From NCBI GenBank assembly GCA_937915765.1, contig CALGHE010000126.1:1-34835 (forward strand): a stretch of DNA of 34,835 bases, read 5' to 3'. The notes under the pieces were generated by a model, which was not told where the DNA came from, made no database searches, and saw nothing but the letters and a program-made list of their open reading frames with translations. Position 1 is the first letter of the stretch; every line of letters starts with the position of its first letter. This DNA comes from an uncultured Bacteroidales bacterium (GTDB lineage: Bacteria > Bacteroidota > Bacteroidia > Bacteroidales > Paludibacteraceae). Below are positions 1-9,785 of the stretch, piece after piece. The position numbers and the translations under genes are program-made.

Positions 1-769
1 TACGAGTGACAAAATCAGTCGCCACGAGATTAGCGTTAGCAGACTTGTCGGCCGCCTTCGACGCACTCTCGTAATAGAACTTGCCCGTCTGCCACAGCAC
101 CTGAATACCGGCAGCCTTCAGTTTGTCCAGTCCGGCAATCACGCTATTGTTGATAGTTCTAGCCCCAAGGCTACCTCCTATTATCAGCAAAGTCTTTTTA
201 AACGGGTCAAAGCCGAAGAAACGGAAAGCCTCCTCAGCCTTAGGCTTAGCCGACAGCACATTCTGCCTCACCGGATTGCCAGTCAGCACCAATCTATCCT
301 TCGGGAAGAAACGCTCCATATCTTCATACGCCACACAAATCTTCGTTGCATCTTTCGCAAGAATTTTATTAGTAACGCCAGCGTAAGAGTTCTGTTCCTG
401 AAGGAAGGTCGGGATACCCAGCACATTTGCCGCATAAAGCGTTGGCCCGCTGGCATATCCGCCCACACCGATGACAGCGTCCGGAGCGAACTCTTTCACG
501 ATTTTCTTCGCCATTCCGACGCACTTGAAAAGTTTAGCCAGAACTTTGAAGTTTTTAAATATATTGCTACGGTCAAATCCGCTAATCGGCAGCCCGACGA
601 TTTCGTATCCGGCAGCAGGGACTTTCTCCATCTCCATACGCCCTTCGGCTCCGACGAAGAGGAACTCAGCATCAGGGCACCTTTCCTTCAACGCGTTAGC
701 GATAGATATGGCAGGGAAGATATGTCCACCAGTACCCCCTCCGCTTATAATAAATCTCCTTTTACTCAT
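1..769 (-). CDS. murG: MurG, UDP-GlcNAc:lipid I N-acetylglucosaminyl transferase (partial, 3' end off window)
   Basis: MurG adds N-acetylglucosamine to lipid I to make lipid II at the cytoplasmic face of the membrane. The first 256 residues are visible, about 70% of the usual length of roughly 360; the C-terminal UDP-GlcNAc-binding part lies beyond base 1. The start ATG is at 769. The N-terminus (MSKRRFIISGGGTGGHIFPA) carries the glycine-rich GGTGGH loop typical of MurG. Further conserved stretches are GVGGYASGP and QEQN in the N-domain and the second glycine loop GGSLGARTIN near residue 200. It lies 25 bases downstream of ftsW, which is the usual dcw order. Family assignment is secure; only the end is missing. 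Confidence 0.96.
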   Translation of the reverse strand, partial: MSKRRFIISGGGTGGHIFPAISIANALKERCPDAEFLFVGAEGRMEMEKVPAAGYEIVGLPISGFDRSNIFKNFKVLAKLFKCVGMAKKIVKEFAPDAVIGVGGYASGPTLYAANVLGIPTFLQEQNSYAGVTNKILAKDATKICVAYEDMERFFPKDRLVLTGNPVRQNVLSAKPKAEEAFRFFGFDPFKKTLLIIGGSLGARTINNSVIAGLDKLKAAGIQVLWQTGKFYYESASKAADKSANANLVATDFVTR

Positions 770-794
770 AGCACATAAAATTTATAAATTCAAC

Positions 795-1991
795 TCAAGC
801 TTTAGCAGGTTCGCCCGCAGGCTTAGCCTCCCAAGAAGCCACATTTTGAATAAGTCCCACATAGATGCTCATCATAAGGATAGAAGTACCTCCGTGACTT
901 ATAAAAGGCAACGGCTGCCCCGTCACCGGGAAGATACCCACACAAACCATTATGTGCGCAAAAGCCTGCACCAGAATCATCAAAGAAAGGCCGATGCAGA
1001 ACAAAGCCCCAAACATATATCCGCAATTGCAAGCCACCATCACGCTTCTGTAAAAGAAGCTCAGGTACAGGAACAAGACAATCAGTCCGCCCAGCAGCCC
1101 GTACTCCTCCACCAGCACCGCATAAATAAAGTCCGCATACGCGTAAGGGATATGGTCTCGCATTACACTATTGCCCGGCCCGACACCCCATCCGTCGCTA
1201 TTAGCTATCGCCATTGTGGCGTAATCAATCTGCCTCGTGTCGTCAGTCACCACATAAGAGTCGCTTCCCTTCCTTTCAATTCTGTCAAAATGTCTTGACA
1301 CACGGCTAACCCAAGTCTCGGCTCTCGGCAGTCCCGGCACCTCGACATCAAACTTGCCAGCCACGTAAGACAAAAAGAGCACTAGCCCCACCAGAGCCAC
1401 GATTCCGCCCAATATCTTTCCTAACGTCTTCAACCTTGCCTGCCCCACAAAATGCAGCACAAACACAACGGCAAAAAGAATCGCCGCCGTAGAGAAATTC
1501 TCCTTGAAGATAGCGAGGCACACAAGCCCCGTTATTCCGAACGACCACTTAAGGCACCTGTCCGGCACACCGTCTTCCGTCTGCCATACAGACAAGAAAT
1601 ACGAAAGCACAACGACAAGCCCCAGTTTAGCCAGTTCGGACGGCTGAAATCTAATTCCAAATATTTCGAGCCATCTCGACGCGTTATTCTCTTCGACCCC
1701 TCCACCCATGAAAGATGTGTATATCAAAGAGACCACAGCGACGGAGAGGAACGCATAGCCAAGAGACAAGATAGCCTTCCTGTTTATTCTTGCGCAGATA
1801 GTTGAAATAATCACGGCGCCGCCAAGAAAAAGCATGTGTCTGAGAGCCGGCGCGTTATAATCGCCACTTTTGTAAGCAAGAGCACTCGACGCGCTAAACA
1901 TGACAATAACAGAGATAATCAGCATGACCCCATAGATGGACCATAACACCCTGTCTCCCTTGAACATATTTTTAAAAAAAGCGCTATCCAT
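795..1991 (-). CDS. ftsW: FtsW, septal SEDS glycosyltransferase
   Basis: FtsW polymerises lipid II at the septum together with its partner FtsI, encoded in the same cluster. The protein is polytopic, with about ten hydrophobic segments. SEDS signatures are visible: QPSELAK near residue 116, the GVGPGNS motif followed by PYAYADFIYAVLVEEYG (holding the conserved Asp and EE), and TGQPLPFISHGGTS near the C-terminus. I chose the ATG at 1991 (MDSAFFKNMF, 398 residues) because the longer reading begins with TTG at 2018; AAGGG lies just upstream of 1991. A further ATG at 1967 is also possible. The gap to murD is 42 bases. RodA is the paralogue to exclude, and the dcw context decides for FtsW. Confidence 0.94.
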   Translation of the reverse strand: MDSAFFKNMFKGDRVLWSIYGVMLIISVIVMFSASSALAYKSGDYNAPALRHMLFLGGAVIISTICARINRKAILSLGYAFLSVAVVSLIYTSFMGGGVEENNASRWLEIFGIRFQPSELAKLGLVVVLSYFLSVWQTEDGVPDRCLKWSFGITGLVCLAIFKENFSTAAILFAVVFVLHFVGQARLKTLGKILGGIVALVGLVLFLSYVAGKFDVEVPGLPRAETWVSRVSRHFDRIERKGSDSYVVTDDTRQIDYATMAIANSDGWGVGPGNSVMRDHIPYAYADFIYAVLVEEYGLLGGLIVLFLYLSFFYRSVMVACNCGYMFGALFCIGLSLMILVQAFAHIMVCVGIFPVTGQPLPFISHGGTSILMMSIYVGLIQNVASWEAKPAGEPAKA

Positions 1992-2033
1992 AATACCCTT
2001 CAAACTAAAGCCCAACAATCATCAATTTAACTA

Positions 2034-3371
2034 TTACAGATTTCTGACCTGCTCTTTGAACTGCCGGCCTCTATCCTCATAGCTCTGAAACAAGTCAAAA
2101 CTTGCGCAGCATGGCGACAAAAGCACAGTGTCACCCTTTTCGGCGAACTGGAAAGACTTTTCCACAGCCTCCTTCATCGAAGAGGCATCTGCAATATTCT
2201 GAACCTTGCCGTCAAAAAAGTCATGAAGCTTAGAATTGTCAACACCAAGGCAAACGATAGCGCGCACCTTCTGCTTGACAAGCTCCTCAATCTCCGAATA
2301 GTCGTTACCTTTGTCTTTACCTCCCAAGATAAGAACGACCGGAGTGTTCATGCACTGAAGCGCATACCAGCACGAGTTTACATTAGTGGCCTTAGAATCG
2401 TTCACAAAAAGCACATTTCTCACACGAGCCACCGCCTCAAGTCGATGCTCAACCCCCTGAAAGTCGCACAACGACTCACGGATAGTCTCTTTTGTCAAAT
2501 TCAACACCGCCGCAGACAAGCCCGAAGCCATTGAATTGTAAACATTATGCTGTCCTTTCAAAGACAATTTACTTAGTTCCATATCTATTTTCTTATCTTT
2601 AATTTCAAACTTTAAAACCTCATTTTCAACATAAGCCGCCAGACCTTCTGCTTTTTCTAACGCGAACGGGCACTTAGAAGCCTTGATGTCGTCACGTTTA
2701 GCAAGTTCCGCCTGAATTACAGGGTCGTCATTCCAATATATAAAGCAATCAGCCTCCGTCATATTTTGCACGATTCTAAATTTAGAATCCACATAATTCT
2801 GGAACTTATAATCATACCTGTCCAGATGGTCAGGAGTGATATTAAGCAGCACAGCAATATCCGCCTTGAAATCAAACATTCCGTCAAGCTGGAAACTGCT
2901 AAGTTCAATGACGTAATAATCATGCGGGTCAACAGCCACCTGCCTTGCAAGGCTAAAGCCCACGTTTCCGGCAAGCCCCACATCCAGTCCCGCCTTTTTC
3001 AGCGTATGGTAAGTGAGCATCGTAGTTGTTGTCTTTCCGTTGCTGCCCGTTATGCAAATCATCTTAGAATCTGTATAGCGTCCGGCAAACTCAATTTCAG
3101 AGATAACCGGCACCCCCTTCGCCCGTAGCTCTGCCACCAACGGAGCCTTGTCCGGAATACCAGGACTCTTGACAACCTCGTCAGCCTTCAGTATTTCGTC
3201 TGTCGAATGACCCTTCTCCTCCCATCTGACACCATTATCATCAAGCTCTTTCTTATATTCCGGCTTAATTTCAGACAAGTCGGAAACCAGAACATCAAAC
3301 CCTTTGGCCTTCGCAAGTATAGCAGCACCCACACCGCTCTCTCCTGCACCTAAAACTACAATTTTACTCAT
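2034..3371 (-). CDS. murD: MurD, UDP-MurNAc-L-alanine:D-glutamate ligase
   Basis: MurD adds D-glutamate to UDP-MurNAc-L-Ala in the cytoplasm, using ATP. It has 445 residues, normal for the family, and starts with ATG at 3371. The N-terminal Rossmann-like domain begins MSKIVVLGAGESGVGAA. The ATP-binding P-loop GSNGKTTTT is at about residues 109-117. Central-domain ligase features follow: ELSSFQL, NITPDHLDRY and the C-terminal-domain NDSKATN. It sits 24 bases after mraY and 42 bases before ftsW. The order mraY-murD-ftsW-murG is the ancestral dcw arrangement, so co-transcription is expected. Confidence 0.97.
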   Translation of the reverse strand: MSKIVVLGAGESGVGAAILAKAKGFDVLVSDLSEIKPEYKKELDDNGVRWEEKGHSTDEILKADEVVKSPGIPDKAPLVAELRAKGVPVISEIEFAGRYTDSKMICITGSNGKTTTTMLTYHTLKKAGLDVGLAGNVGFSLARQVAVDPHDYYVIELSSFQLDGMFDFKADIAVLLNITPDHLDRYDYKFQNYVDSKFRIVQNMTEADCFIYWNDDPVIQAELAKRDDIKASKCPFALEKAEGLAAYVENEVLKFEIKDKKIDMELSKLSLKGQHNVYNSMASGLSAAVLNLTKETIRESLCDFQGVEHRLEAVARVRNVLFVNDSKATNVNSCWYALQCMNTPVVLILGGKDKGNDYSEIEELVKQKVRAIVCLGVDNSKLHDFFDGKVQNIADASSMKEAVEKSFQFAEKGDTVLLSPCCASFDLFQSYEDRGRQFKEQVRNL

Positions 3372-3395
3372 AACTCATCATCTTTTTAACAAACC

Positions 3396-4610
3396 TTACC
3401 TCATTTTCAAAGTGACGATTGTCAAAACAGCCAAAAGGATTCCGACAATCCAGAAACGCGAAACAATTTTAGCCTCCGGCACGCCAAGTTTCTGAAAATG
3501 ATGATGTAACGGAGCCATAAGGAACAATCGTCTGCCCTCTCCATACTTCTTCTTCGTCCTTTTGAAATAACTCACCTGAAGCACAACTGAGAGATTCTCC
3601 ACTACAAAAATTCCGCAAAGAATAGGAATCAGCAGTTCCTTATGTATCAGAATAGCAAAAACCGCAATCACCCCGCCAAGCATCAGACTGCCAGTGTCGC
3701 CCATAAACACCTGCGCCGGATACGAGTTATACCACAGGAATCCGATAGTAGCCCCCACAAAGGCGCAGATAAACACCACAAGCTCTTCCGAATGAGGAAT
3801 ATACATGATATTCAGATAGCCGGCGAACTCGAAATGACCGGACAAGTACGCAAGAATACCGAGCGTAGTTCCTATGATAGCCGACGTTCCCGTGGCAAGG
3901 CCGTCCAGTCCGTCCGTCAGATTCGCGCCATTAGAAACCGCCGTGACAACGAAGATTGTCATCAGCACGAAAAAGATCCAACCGCACAGTTGCGCATGCT
4001 CGCCCATAAAACCGAACAAGTCCGCGTAATCCAAGTTGTTGTTCTTGAAGAACGGTATAGTGGTCTGTGTCGATTTCACATCTTTATTCCCGAACTCCAC
4101 AACCTCAGAATCAGCGACAGACGCGGTAATATTTTCACGAATGACAACATCGTCGCTCATGTAAAGAGTAAGCCCAATAACAAGGCCAAGCACAATCTGC
4201 CCCACTATCTTGTATCTGCCAGGCATCCCCTCCTTATCCTTTTTGAACACCTTGATATAGTCGTCCATAAAGCCAAGGAAACCCAGCCAGACTGTAGTTA
4301 TCAGCATAAGTATCAAATAAATATTCTCCAGTTTCCCGAAGAAAAGGCAAGGCACGATTATAGCCAAAATAATAATGACACCGCCCATTGTCGGAGTACC
4401 TTTCTTGCTCATCTGCCCTGCAAGGTCAAGATCTCTGATAATCTCGCCTATCTGTTTCTTTTGCAAAAACTGAATCATCTTTTTGCCAAGCACCAAAACG
4501 ATAAGCAAAGAAAAGATGAACGCAAGAGCCGAACGGAACGATATATATTTAAACATTCCGGCGCCCGCCACATCTAACTTATCCAAATAATTAAAAAGAT
4601 AGTAAAACAT
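3396..4610 (-). CDS. mraY: MraY, phospho-MurNAc-pentapeptide translocase
   Basis: MraY transfers phospho-MurNAc-pentapeptide to undecaprenyl phosphate, forming lipid I in the inner membrane. It has 404 residues and starts with ATG at 4610. Family motifs are in order: GTPTMGG near residue 71, the catalytic DDY near 116, NLTDGLDGLATG near 229, MGDTGS near 302 and the cytoplasmic APLHHHFQ near 365. The protein is longer than the E. coli enzyme (360). The extra length lies mainly in a polar insert at about residues 150-200, between transmembrane segments; longer MraY forms are common in Bacteroidota. It sits between murE and murD with short gaps. Confidence 0.97.
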   Translation of the reverse strand: MFYYLFNYLDKLDVAGAGMFKYISFRSALAFIFSLLIVLVLGKKMIQFLQKKQIGEIIRDLDLAGQMSKKGTPTMGGVIIILAIIVPCLFFGKLENIYLILMLITTVWLGFLGFMDDYIKVFKKDKEGMPGRYKIVGQIVLGLVIGLTLYMSDDVVIRENITASVADSEVVEFGNKDVKSTQTTIPFFKNNNLDYADLFGFMGEHAQLCGWIFFVLMTIFVVTAVSNGANLTDGLDGLATGTSAIIGTTLGILAYLSGHFEFAGYLNIMYIPHSEELVVFICAFVGATIGFLWYNSYPAQVFMGDTGSLMLGGVIAVFAILIHKELLIPILCGIFVVENLSVVLQVSYFKRTKKKYGEGRRLFLMAPLHHHFQKLGVPEAKIVSRFWIVGILLAVLTIVTLKMR

Positions 4611-4645
4611 CTATTTATACATTTATTAAATTATACCTCAAAAAA

Positions 4646-6094
4646 TCACCTCATAACCTCCGCCAAGACCTCTTTGTCGTCAAAATGCAACTTCACGCCC
4701 CGCACGTCCTGATAATTCTCATGTCCTTCCCCTGCCACAAGCACCACATCGCCCTGACGAGCCAAAGCGCAAGCCGTCTTTATGGCCTGATAGCGGTCCG
4801 GGATTGCAATAACCCTTCTCTGCTGCTCCGCATCGAGACCTGCCATCATATCGTTGATAATCTCCTGCGGGTCTTCAAACCTCGGATTATCAGAAGTAAT
4901 GATAACCTGCTCACTTCCCTTTACAGCCTCCTGCGCCATGATAGGACGCTTACCCTTGTCTCTGTTTCCGCCGCAACCGACAACCGTAATCAGACTTCCG
5001 CCACACTTAATCTCGTTGATAGTCGCAATAACATTCTGCAACGCATCAGGAGTGTGAGCGTAATCCACAACCGCGCTGTAACCGGAAGGCGACCTCAGAG
5101 CCTCAAAGCGGCCGGAGACCGGTTTAAGAGCGCTCAAAGCGACCAGCACCTCGTCAAGCTCCTTGCCAAGAAGCACCGCGGTGCCTGTCACCGCAAGCAA
5201 ATTTGACGCATTAAAGCGTCCGACGAACGAGGTCCACACCTCTTTTCCGTTTATTTCGACAAGCATGCCATCGAAACTGTCCTCCAGAAGTTTACCTTTG
5301 AAATCCGCCAACGTTCTCACGGAGTAGGTCTGTTTCTCGGCCTTTGTATTCTGGAGCATGAACAATCCGTTTTTATCGTCAACATTAGTCAGAGCGAAAG
5401 CCCCTTTAGGCAGTTCGTCGAAGAACCTTTTTTTCGTATCTCTGTAATTTTCAAAAGTCTTATGATAATCCAGATGGTCACGTGTGATATTTGTGAATAC
5501 AGCTCCGTCAAACTCAAGTCCGGCAATTCTCCTTTGCGCCACAGAATGCGAGCTCACCTCCATAAAGGCGTATTCGCACCCCTCTTCAACCATCCTTGCG
5601 AGGAGCGAGTTCAGCGAAATCGGGTCCGGAGTAGTGTGAGTAGAAGGAACCGCCGCCTCACCTACATAATTGCAGACAGTAGAAAGCAGTCCGCACTTAT
5701 GTCCAAAACGCATAAACATCTGATAAAGCAGAGTAGCGATTGTGGTCTTTCCGTTCGTTCCGGTAACCCCGACGAGCTTCAAGCTCTTAGACGGACAACC
5801 GAACCAAGCAGAAGCCACACGGCCCAGAGCCTCGTTAGAATCCTCCACAAGCACATAAGTCACACCATCGGCCAAGACCTCCGGCATCCGTTCGCACACC
5901 ACCGCCGCAGCGCCTCGCGAAAGAGTGTCCGAGATGAAGTCATGACCATCGACCGTAGTGCCGCAAGTAGCGACAAAAAGGAAGCCAGCCTCAACCTTTC
6001 GAGAATCCGACTGAACACCAGAAACAACAACATTAGCGTCGCCCACCAGTTTCAGCGGATTAAGACCGTATATTATTTCGCTCAGCGTCTTCAT
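4646..6094 (-). CDS. murE: MurE, UDP-MurNAc-tripeptide ligase, meso-diaminopimelate type
   Basis: MurE adds the third residue of the peptidoglycan stem peptide. I take the ATG at 6094 (MKTLSEIIYG, 482 residues); the longer reading starts with TTG at 6100. The ATP P-loop GTNGKTT is at about residues 112-118 and the central NITRDHLDYH is present. Substrate specificity can be read from the sequence: DNPR at about 402-405 and GEGHENYQ at about 430 are the motifs that bind meso-diaminopimelate in E. coli MurE, whereas lysine-adding enzymes differ at the first motif. The cell wall should therefore be of the mDAP type. The gap to ftsI upstream is 14 bases. Confidence 0.97.
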   Translation of the reverse strand: MKTLSEIIYGLNPLKLVGDANVVVSGVQSDSRKVEAGFLFVATCGTTVDGHDFISDTLSRGAAAVVCERMPEVLADGVTYVLVEDSNEALGRVASAWFGCPSKSLKLVGVTGTNGKTTIATLLYQMFMRFGHKCGLLSTVCNYVGEAAVPSTHTTPDPISLNSLLARMVEEGCEYAFMEVSSHSVAQRRIAGLEFDGAVFTNITRDHLDYHKTFENYRDTKKRFFDELPKGAFALTNVDDKNGLFMLQNTKAEKQTYSVRTLADFKGKLLEDSFDGMLVEINGKEVWTSFVGRFNASNLLAVTGTAVLLGKELDEVLVALSALKPVSGRFEALRSPSGYSAVVDYAHTPDALQNVIATINEIKCGGSLITVVGCGGNRDKGKRPIMAQEAVKGSEQVIITSDNPRFEDPQEIINDMMAGLDAEQQRRVIAIPDRYQAIKTACALARQGDVVLVAGEGHENYQDVRGVKLHFDDKEVLAEVMR

Positions 6095-6108
6095 AATCAA
6101 TTATGCAA

Positions 6109-8424
6109 TTAGTTCAAAACCAAATTAACAACCATATTCTTAACAATTCTAGTACCCGGTTCCACCGACTGCTCGGCAACCCTTCCCACTCCGCAAACAG
6201 AAACCTTCAGACCTCTGTTTTCCAGCAGATAAACAGCATCTTTCGCACCCATTCCCTTCACATTAGGCACAATAGAAGCATTTTTGCAAGCAGCGTCCAG
6301 AGCGACCGCTTTAGATGTTGCCGACGAACGCACCCACTCCGAAGTCACGTCCTTGCCCTGCTCGGCGAAAGGTATGTCAAGTTTGTCCAGCACCAACTTC
6401 AAATCCTCTCGTTTTCCATCCTTAGTCACCGGCATATTTCCTGCAAATTCAACATCGCCGTCAGTTTCGATAAGAGGGCTTATCGCATACACGCGCTCCG
6501 CTATATTTTTCATCACAGGGCCACAAATATTACCAGCCGACGGGTAAATTTTAGGCGCCCAGACAACCACTGCGCACGTATATTTCGGCTTATCAGCAGG
6601 GAAATATCCGCAAAAAGTAAGCTGATGCGTCTTTTTAGACTTGCTTTTGCCGTAATCCACCTGAGCCGTACCAGTTTTTCCCGCTATCTTAAAATGTTCC
6701 GACCTTGCAGCCTTGGCTGTGCCCTTCTCCACTACATCAATCAACATCTGCCTGACCTTTCCGAGCGTCTTTTCGCTGCAAATTGACTTTTTTACAGTCT
6801 CAGTCGGGAATACCTTAACATCAACTCCATTCCTGCGCACAGACTTAACAAGCTTAGGAGCTATCATCTTGCCGTCATTCGCGATTGCGTTATAAAACGC
6901 AAGCACGTACATAGGCGGCATCTGCAGCTCATACCCGATAGACATCCACGGCAGCGAGGTTCCAGACCATTTGCTCGACTTGTCGTCAGGATGCTTTATG
7001 TACGGTTCCGCCGCACCTCTGATTTTAAAATCAATCGGCTGCACCAGCCCCATGTCATAAAGCCTTTCCACGAAACGTTCCGGGTTGTCCTTGTACGCAT
7101 CGTTAATAACCTTGGAGATACCTATGTTAGACGAGTACCACAAAGCCCGGGCAAAAGATATTTTTCCGTATCCCGAGCTATGCTTCTCATCAGCAGGATT
7201 GTATGGATAAGGCTGCCACTTACCGTTAATCATGCCGTACTTAATGTTCCAGTCCTTCATGCTGCTGTTATGGAACTTATACAGCCCGTTTCCGGTATTG
7301 ACAACAGTGCCAGTATCCACAACACCATCTTCCAGAGCCACAATCATAGAAGCCGTTTTAAAAGTAGAGCCCGGCTCTGTAAGAGCGCTCATGGCAAAAT
7401 TCTGAGTCTCTCTATAATAAGGCTTTCCGTTATTTTCAAACCTTTGGAAATTAGAGATGGCCCTCACCTCGCCCGACTCAACCTCCATAAGGATAGCGCA
7501 TCCGCGTTCAGCTCCAGTTTCCATCAGTTTGTTGCTCAGAGCATCGTCCACAATTCCCTGAAAATCTATGTCGATAGTAGAGACAACATCAAGACCGTCA
7601 ACCGGTTCTACCAAAGGCACAGCCACCCTTGAGCTCAAAGTCTTGCCCAAAGTAGCCACACCGGCAGAGCCTTTCAGGTCAGACTCGAACGTCTGTTCCA
7701 GACCGCTGCTGCCCCCTTTGCCCTTTTCCGCATACATACCGCCAATGGTTCTGGTAGCCGCCGCGACAGTACCAAAAGGCTTCACGCGCTTAACACGTTC
7801 GAGCGACGACGCAGAAGGCAAAATGCCGGCCGCGACACGTCTCCTCGACAACCTTACCCTTGGCTGACCTTTATCGTCAAGTCTCACATTACCGTCCTTG
7901 TCCTTCAGAGTGTCACGCCTGACAATCTTATAAGTAGGCGAAAAAAGCGGGAAGGAACTTACCTTCTTAAAATCCATGTAGCTGATAGGCTTACTATCGA
8001 CCAAGAACCAACGTCTTCCGGCACTGTAGCCATTGTTCAGATGCTTCCTGAACCCGCTTGCCGAGCGAGTTTTGTAAACCTCGCTAAGTTTGCAAGCCAA
8101 CGAGTCCACATTAGCAAAGAAGATCGAGTCCGTCAGGCCCTCCGCCTTAAAGTCCACATACAACTTGTACTCCGGGATAGAGCTTGCAAGCAATTTGCCG
8201 TCGTGCGTGAAGATATTTCCCCGCTTTGGTTCCAGCCTGAGGCTATCCACCCTCAATCCGGCGACCTTGCCTCTCCAGAACTCGCCCTCATCGCCCAGAG
8301 TAGTTTGCAGCATTGTCCCAAAAACAAAAACCAACAAAGCCGCAAAAAAAACGACGATGAAGCCCGTGCGTCTGCTGAGCCTCTCCTTAACCGTTGTAGC
8401 CGTTGTCTTTTGTTTTTGAGCCAT
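6109..8424 (-). CDS. ftsI: FtsI-type septal transpeptidase (PBP) with C-terminal PASTA domain
   Basis: This is a class B penicillin-binding protein that cross-links septal peptidoglycan with FtsW. It has 771 residues, longer than E. coli FtsI (588), and starts with ATG at 8424. A single transmembrane helix lies at about residues 20-40. An N-terminal dimerisation/pedestal region reaches to about 280. The transpeptidase has the three expected motifs: STFK with nucleophile Ser353, SSN at 431-433 and KTGT at 583-586. A PASTA domain fills about residues 715-771 (VPNVKGMGAKDAVYLLENRG and the EPGTRI turn), as in SpoVD-like PBPs. It lies between ftsL and murE. Co-expression with murE is likely given the 14-base gap. 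Confidence 0.95.
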   Translation of the reverse strand: MAQKQKTTATTVKERLSRRTGFIVVFFAALLVFVFGTMLQTTLGDEGEFWRGKVAGLRVDSLRLEPKRGNIFTHDGKLLASSIPEYKLYVDFKAEGLTDSIFFANVDSLACKLSEVYKTRSASGFRKHLNNGYSAGRRWFLVDSKPISYMDFKKVSSFPLFSPTYKIVRRDTLKDKDGNVRLDDKGQPRVRLSRRRVAAGILPSASSLERVKRVKPFGTVAAATRTIGGMYAEKGKGGSSGLEQTFESDLKGSAGVATLGKTLSSRVAVPLVEPVDGLDVVSTIDIDFQGIVDDALSNKLMETGAERGCAILMEVESGEVRAISNFQRFENNGKPYYRETQNFAMSALTEPGSTFKTASMIVALEDGVVDTGTVVNTGNGLYKFHNSSMKDWNIKYGMINGKWQPYPYNPADEKHSSGYGKISFARALWYSSNIGISKVINDAYKDNPERFVERLYDMGLVQPIDFKIRGAAEPYIKHPDDKSSKWSGTSLPWMSIGYELQMPPMYVLAFYNAIANDGKMIAPKLVKSVRRNGVDVKVFPTETVKKSICSEKTLGKVRQMLIDVVEKGTAKAARSEHFKIAGKTGTAQVDYGKSKSKKTHQLTFCGYFPADKPKYTCAVVVWAPKIYPSAGNICGPVMKNIAERVYAISPLIETDGDVEFAGNMPVTKDGKREDLKLVLDKLDIPFAEQGKDVTSEWVRSSATSKAVALDAACKNASIVPNVKGMGAKDAVYLLENRGLKVSVCGVGRVAEQSVEPGTRIVKNMVVNLVLN

Positions 8425-8450
8425 ATAAAAACACCCACTATACTAAATAA

Positions 8451-8855
8451 TCAATCATCAATTCTCACAGGAGGAGTCACAGGCTCCTCAATATTGATAC
8501 CCATCTCTCTCACCCTGCGTTTCACATTAGAGCGTTTGCTCACCTCCATCAAGTCAGCCGAACGTGTCAAAGCCTCAAACCTGAGGTCTTTCAGTTCCGC
8601 CTCAAGACGAGAAATCTCCAGCACCATCTTTTTGCAATAAAACTGATTCCCTATGTACACAAACACAAGAAACAGCAGCAAAACGATCATACCCACATTC
8701 CCCTTCACGAACTTCATTACAATGTCGCCGCTGAAGATTGTCTTCCACGGAACGGAGATGCTCCTGCTCTCCTTTTTCCGCTCCTTCACATCCTCAAACT
8801 CCGCAACCTTTTCCTTGCGGCCAAACAGCATATTGCGAAACCAGTCCATATACAT
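8451..8855 (-). CDS. ftsL: FtsL-like divisome protein
   Basis: This small bitopic protein of 134 residues has a cytoplasmic basic N-terminus, one transmembrane helix at about residues 55-72 (VGMIVLLLFLVFVYIGNQFY) and a short charged periplasmic helix predicted to be coiled coil (EISRLEAELKDLRFEAL), followed by a proline-rich tail. That layout and its place between rsmH and ftsI fit FtsL, which with FtsB and FtsQ activates FtsWI. Sequence similarity to proteobacterial FtsL is not evident, so the call rests on topology and synteny. The start is ambiguous: ATG at 8855 directly follows AGGA, while ATG at 8849 has AGGA six bases upstream and may be preferred. rsmH ends 4 bases before the first ATG. 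Confidence 0.8.
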   Translation of the reverse strand: MYMDWFRNMLFGRKEKVAEFEDVKERKKESRSISVPWKTIFSGDIVMKFVKGNVGMIVLLLFLVFVYIGNQFYCKKMVLEISRLEAELKDLRFEALTRSADLMEVSKRSNVKRRVREMGINIEEPVTPPVRIDD

Positions 8856-8859
8856 TCCT

Positions 8860-9774
8860 TTACGAATTAATCAATTCGGCCACACGCAGTTTAGCGCTTC
8901 GTGAGCGAGGGTTACGTTCAATCTCCTCCGCATCCGGCACAATGACCTTATTATTCACAAGTTTGAACGGAGACAGGCGATTTCCGTAAAAATCCTGCTC
9001 CACCTTACCCTCAAAATTGCCCGCCTTCAAAAAGTTTTTCACCAGACGGTCTTCAAGCGAATGATAAGTAAGCACCACAATTCGTCCTCCCGGCTTCAGC
9101 ACGTTCTGAGCCTGCACCAAAAGACGCTTCAGCACATCCATCTCCTTGTTTACCTCTATCCTCAGAGCCTGAAACACCTTTGCAAGATCCTTTTTCTGTC
9201 TGTCCTTTCCCATAAGCGGCTCAAGCAAATCGAGCAGCTGCGAGATGGTCTCAATCTTCTTCTCTTCACGGCTCTTGACTATAACCGACGCTATTTTGCG
9301 CGCATTTTTCAGTTCTCCGTAATAGAAAAAGACATCCGCAAGTTGCTCTTCAGAATAATTCTCAAGCACGTCCGACGCCTTAAGCCCCGCTTCCGCATTC
9401 ATGCGCATATCAAGTTTTCCGTCAAAACGGAAAGAGAAACCTCTGGACGAATCATCGAAATGATGAAACGAGACCCCAAGGTCAGCCAAAATTCCGTCCA
9501 CCTTCTCTACCCCATGATACTTCAGAAAGTTAGAGAGATACTTAAAGTTACTTCTGACAAAAGTGAATCTGTCATCGTCAATCACGTTTCTGATAGCGTC
9601 AGCATCCTGGTCAAAGGAGATCAGTCTGCCGTTATCGCCGAGTCTCTTCAAAATCTCGCGCGAATGGCCGCCACCGCCAAAAGTGACGTCCACATAAACC
9701 CCGTCAGGCTTTATGTCAAGCCCCTCCATACAAGGATTCAGCAACGCCGGAATATGATAAACCACATCTGTCAT
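8860..9774 (-). CDS. rsmH: RsmH, 16S rRNA m4C1402 N4-methyltransferase
   Basis: RsmH (formerly MraW) methylates N4 of cytidine 1402 in 16S rRNA using S-adenosylmethionine. It has 304 residues, typical for the family, and the ATG is at 9774. The N-terminus MTDVVYHIPALLNPCMEGL contains the family HxPVLL-like motif. The SAM-binding loop TFGGGGHS is at about residues 31-38, and FDQDADA near 54 is the second SAM contact. DLGVSFHHFDDSSRGFSFRF is the RsmH signature region, and TYHSLEDRLVK appears near the C-terminus. It is the second gene of the dcw cluster, 11 bases after mraZ. Confidence 0.97.
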   Translation of the reverse strand: MTDVVYHIPALLNPCMEGLDIKPDGVYVDVTFGGGGHSREILKRLGDNGRLISFDQDADAIRNVIDDDRFTFVRSNFKYLSNFLKYHGVEKVDGILADLGVSFHHFDDSSRGFSFRFDGKLDMRMNAEAGLKASDVLENYSEEQLADVFFYYGELKNARKIASVIVKSREEKKIETISQLLDLLEPLMGKDRQKKDLAKVFQALRIEVNKEMDVLKRLLVQAQNVLKPGGRIVVLTYHSLEDRLVKNFLKAGNFEGKVEQDFYGNRLSPFKLVNNKVIVPDAEEIERNPRSRSAKLRVAELINS

Positions 9775-9785
9775 AAGAACACCTT

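Noticed and set aside
3642..4577. 311-codon plus-strand frame opposite mraY
   Set aside because: It is a mirror of the mraY coding sequence with no recognisable protein features.
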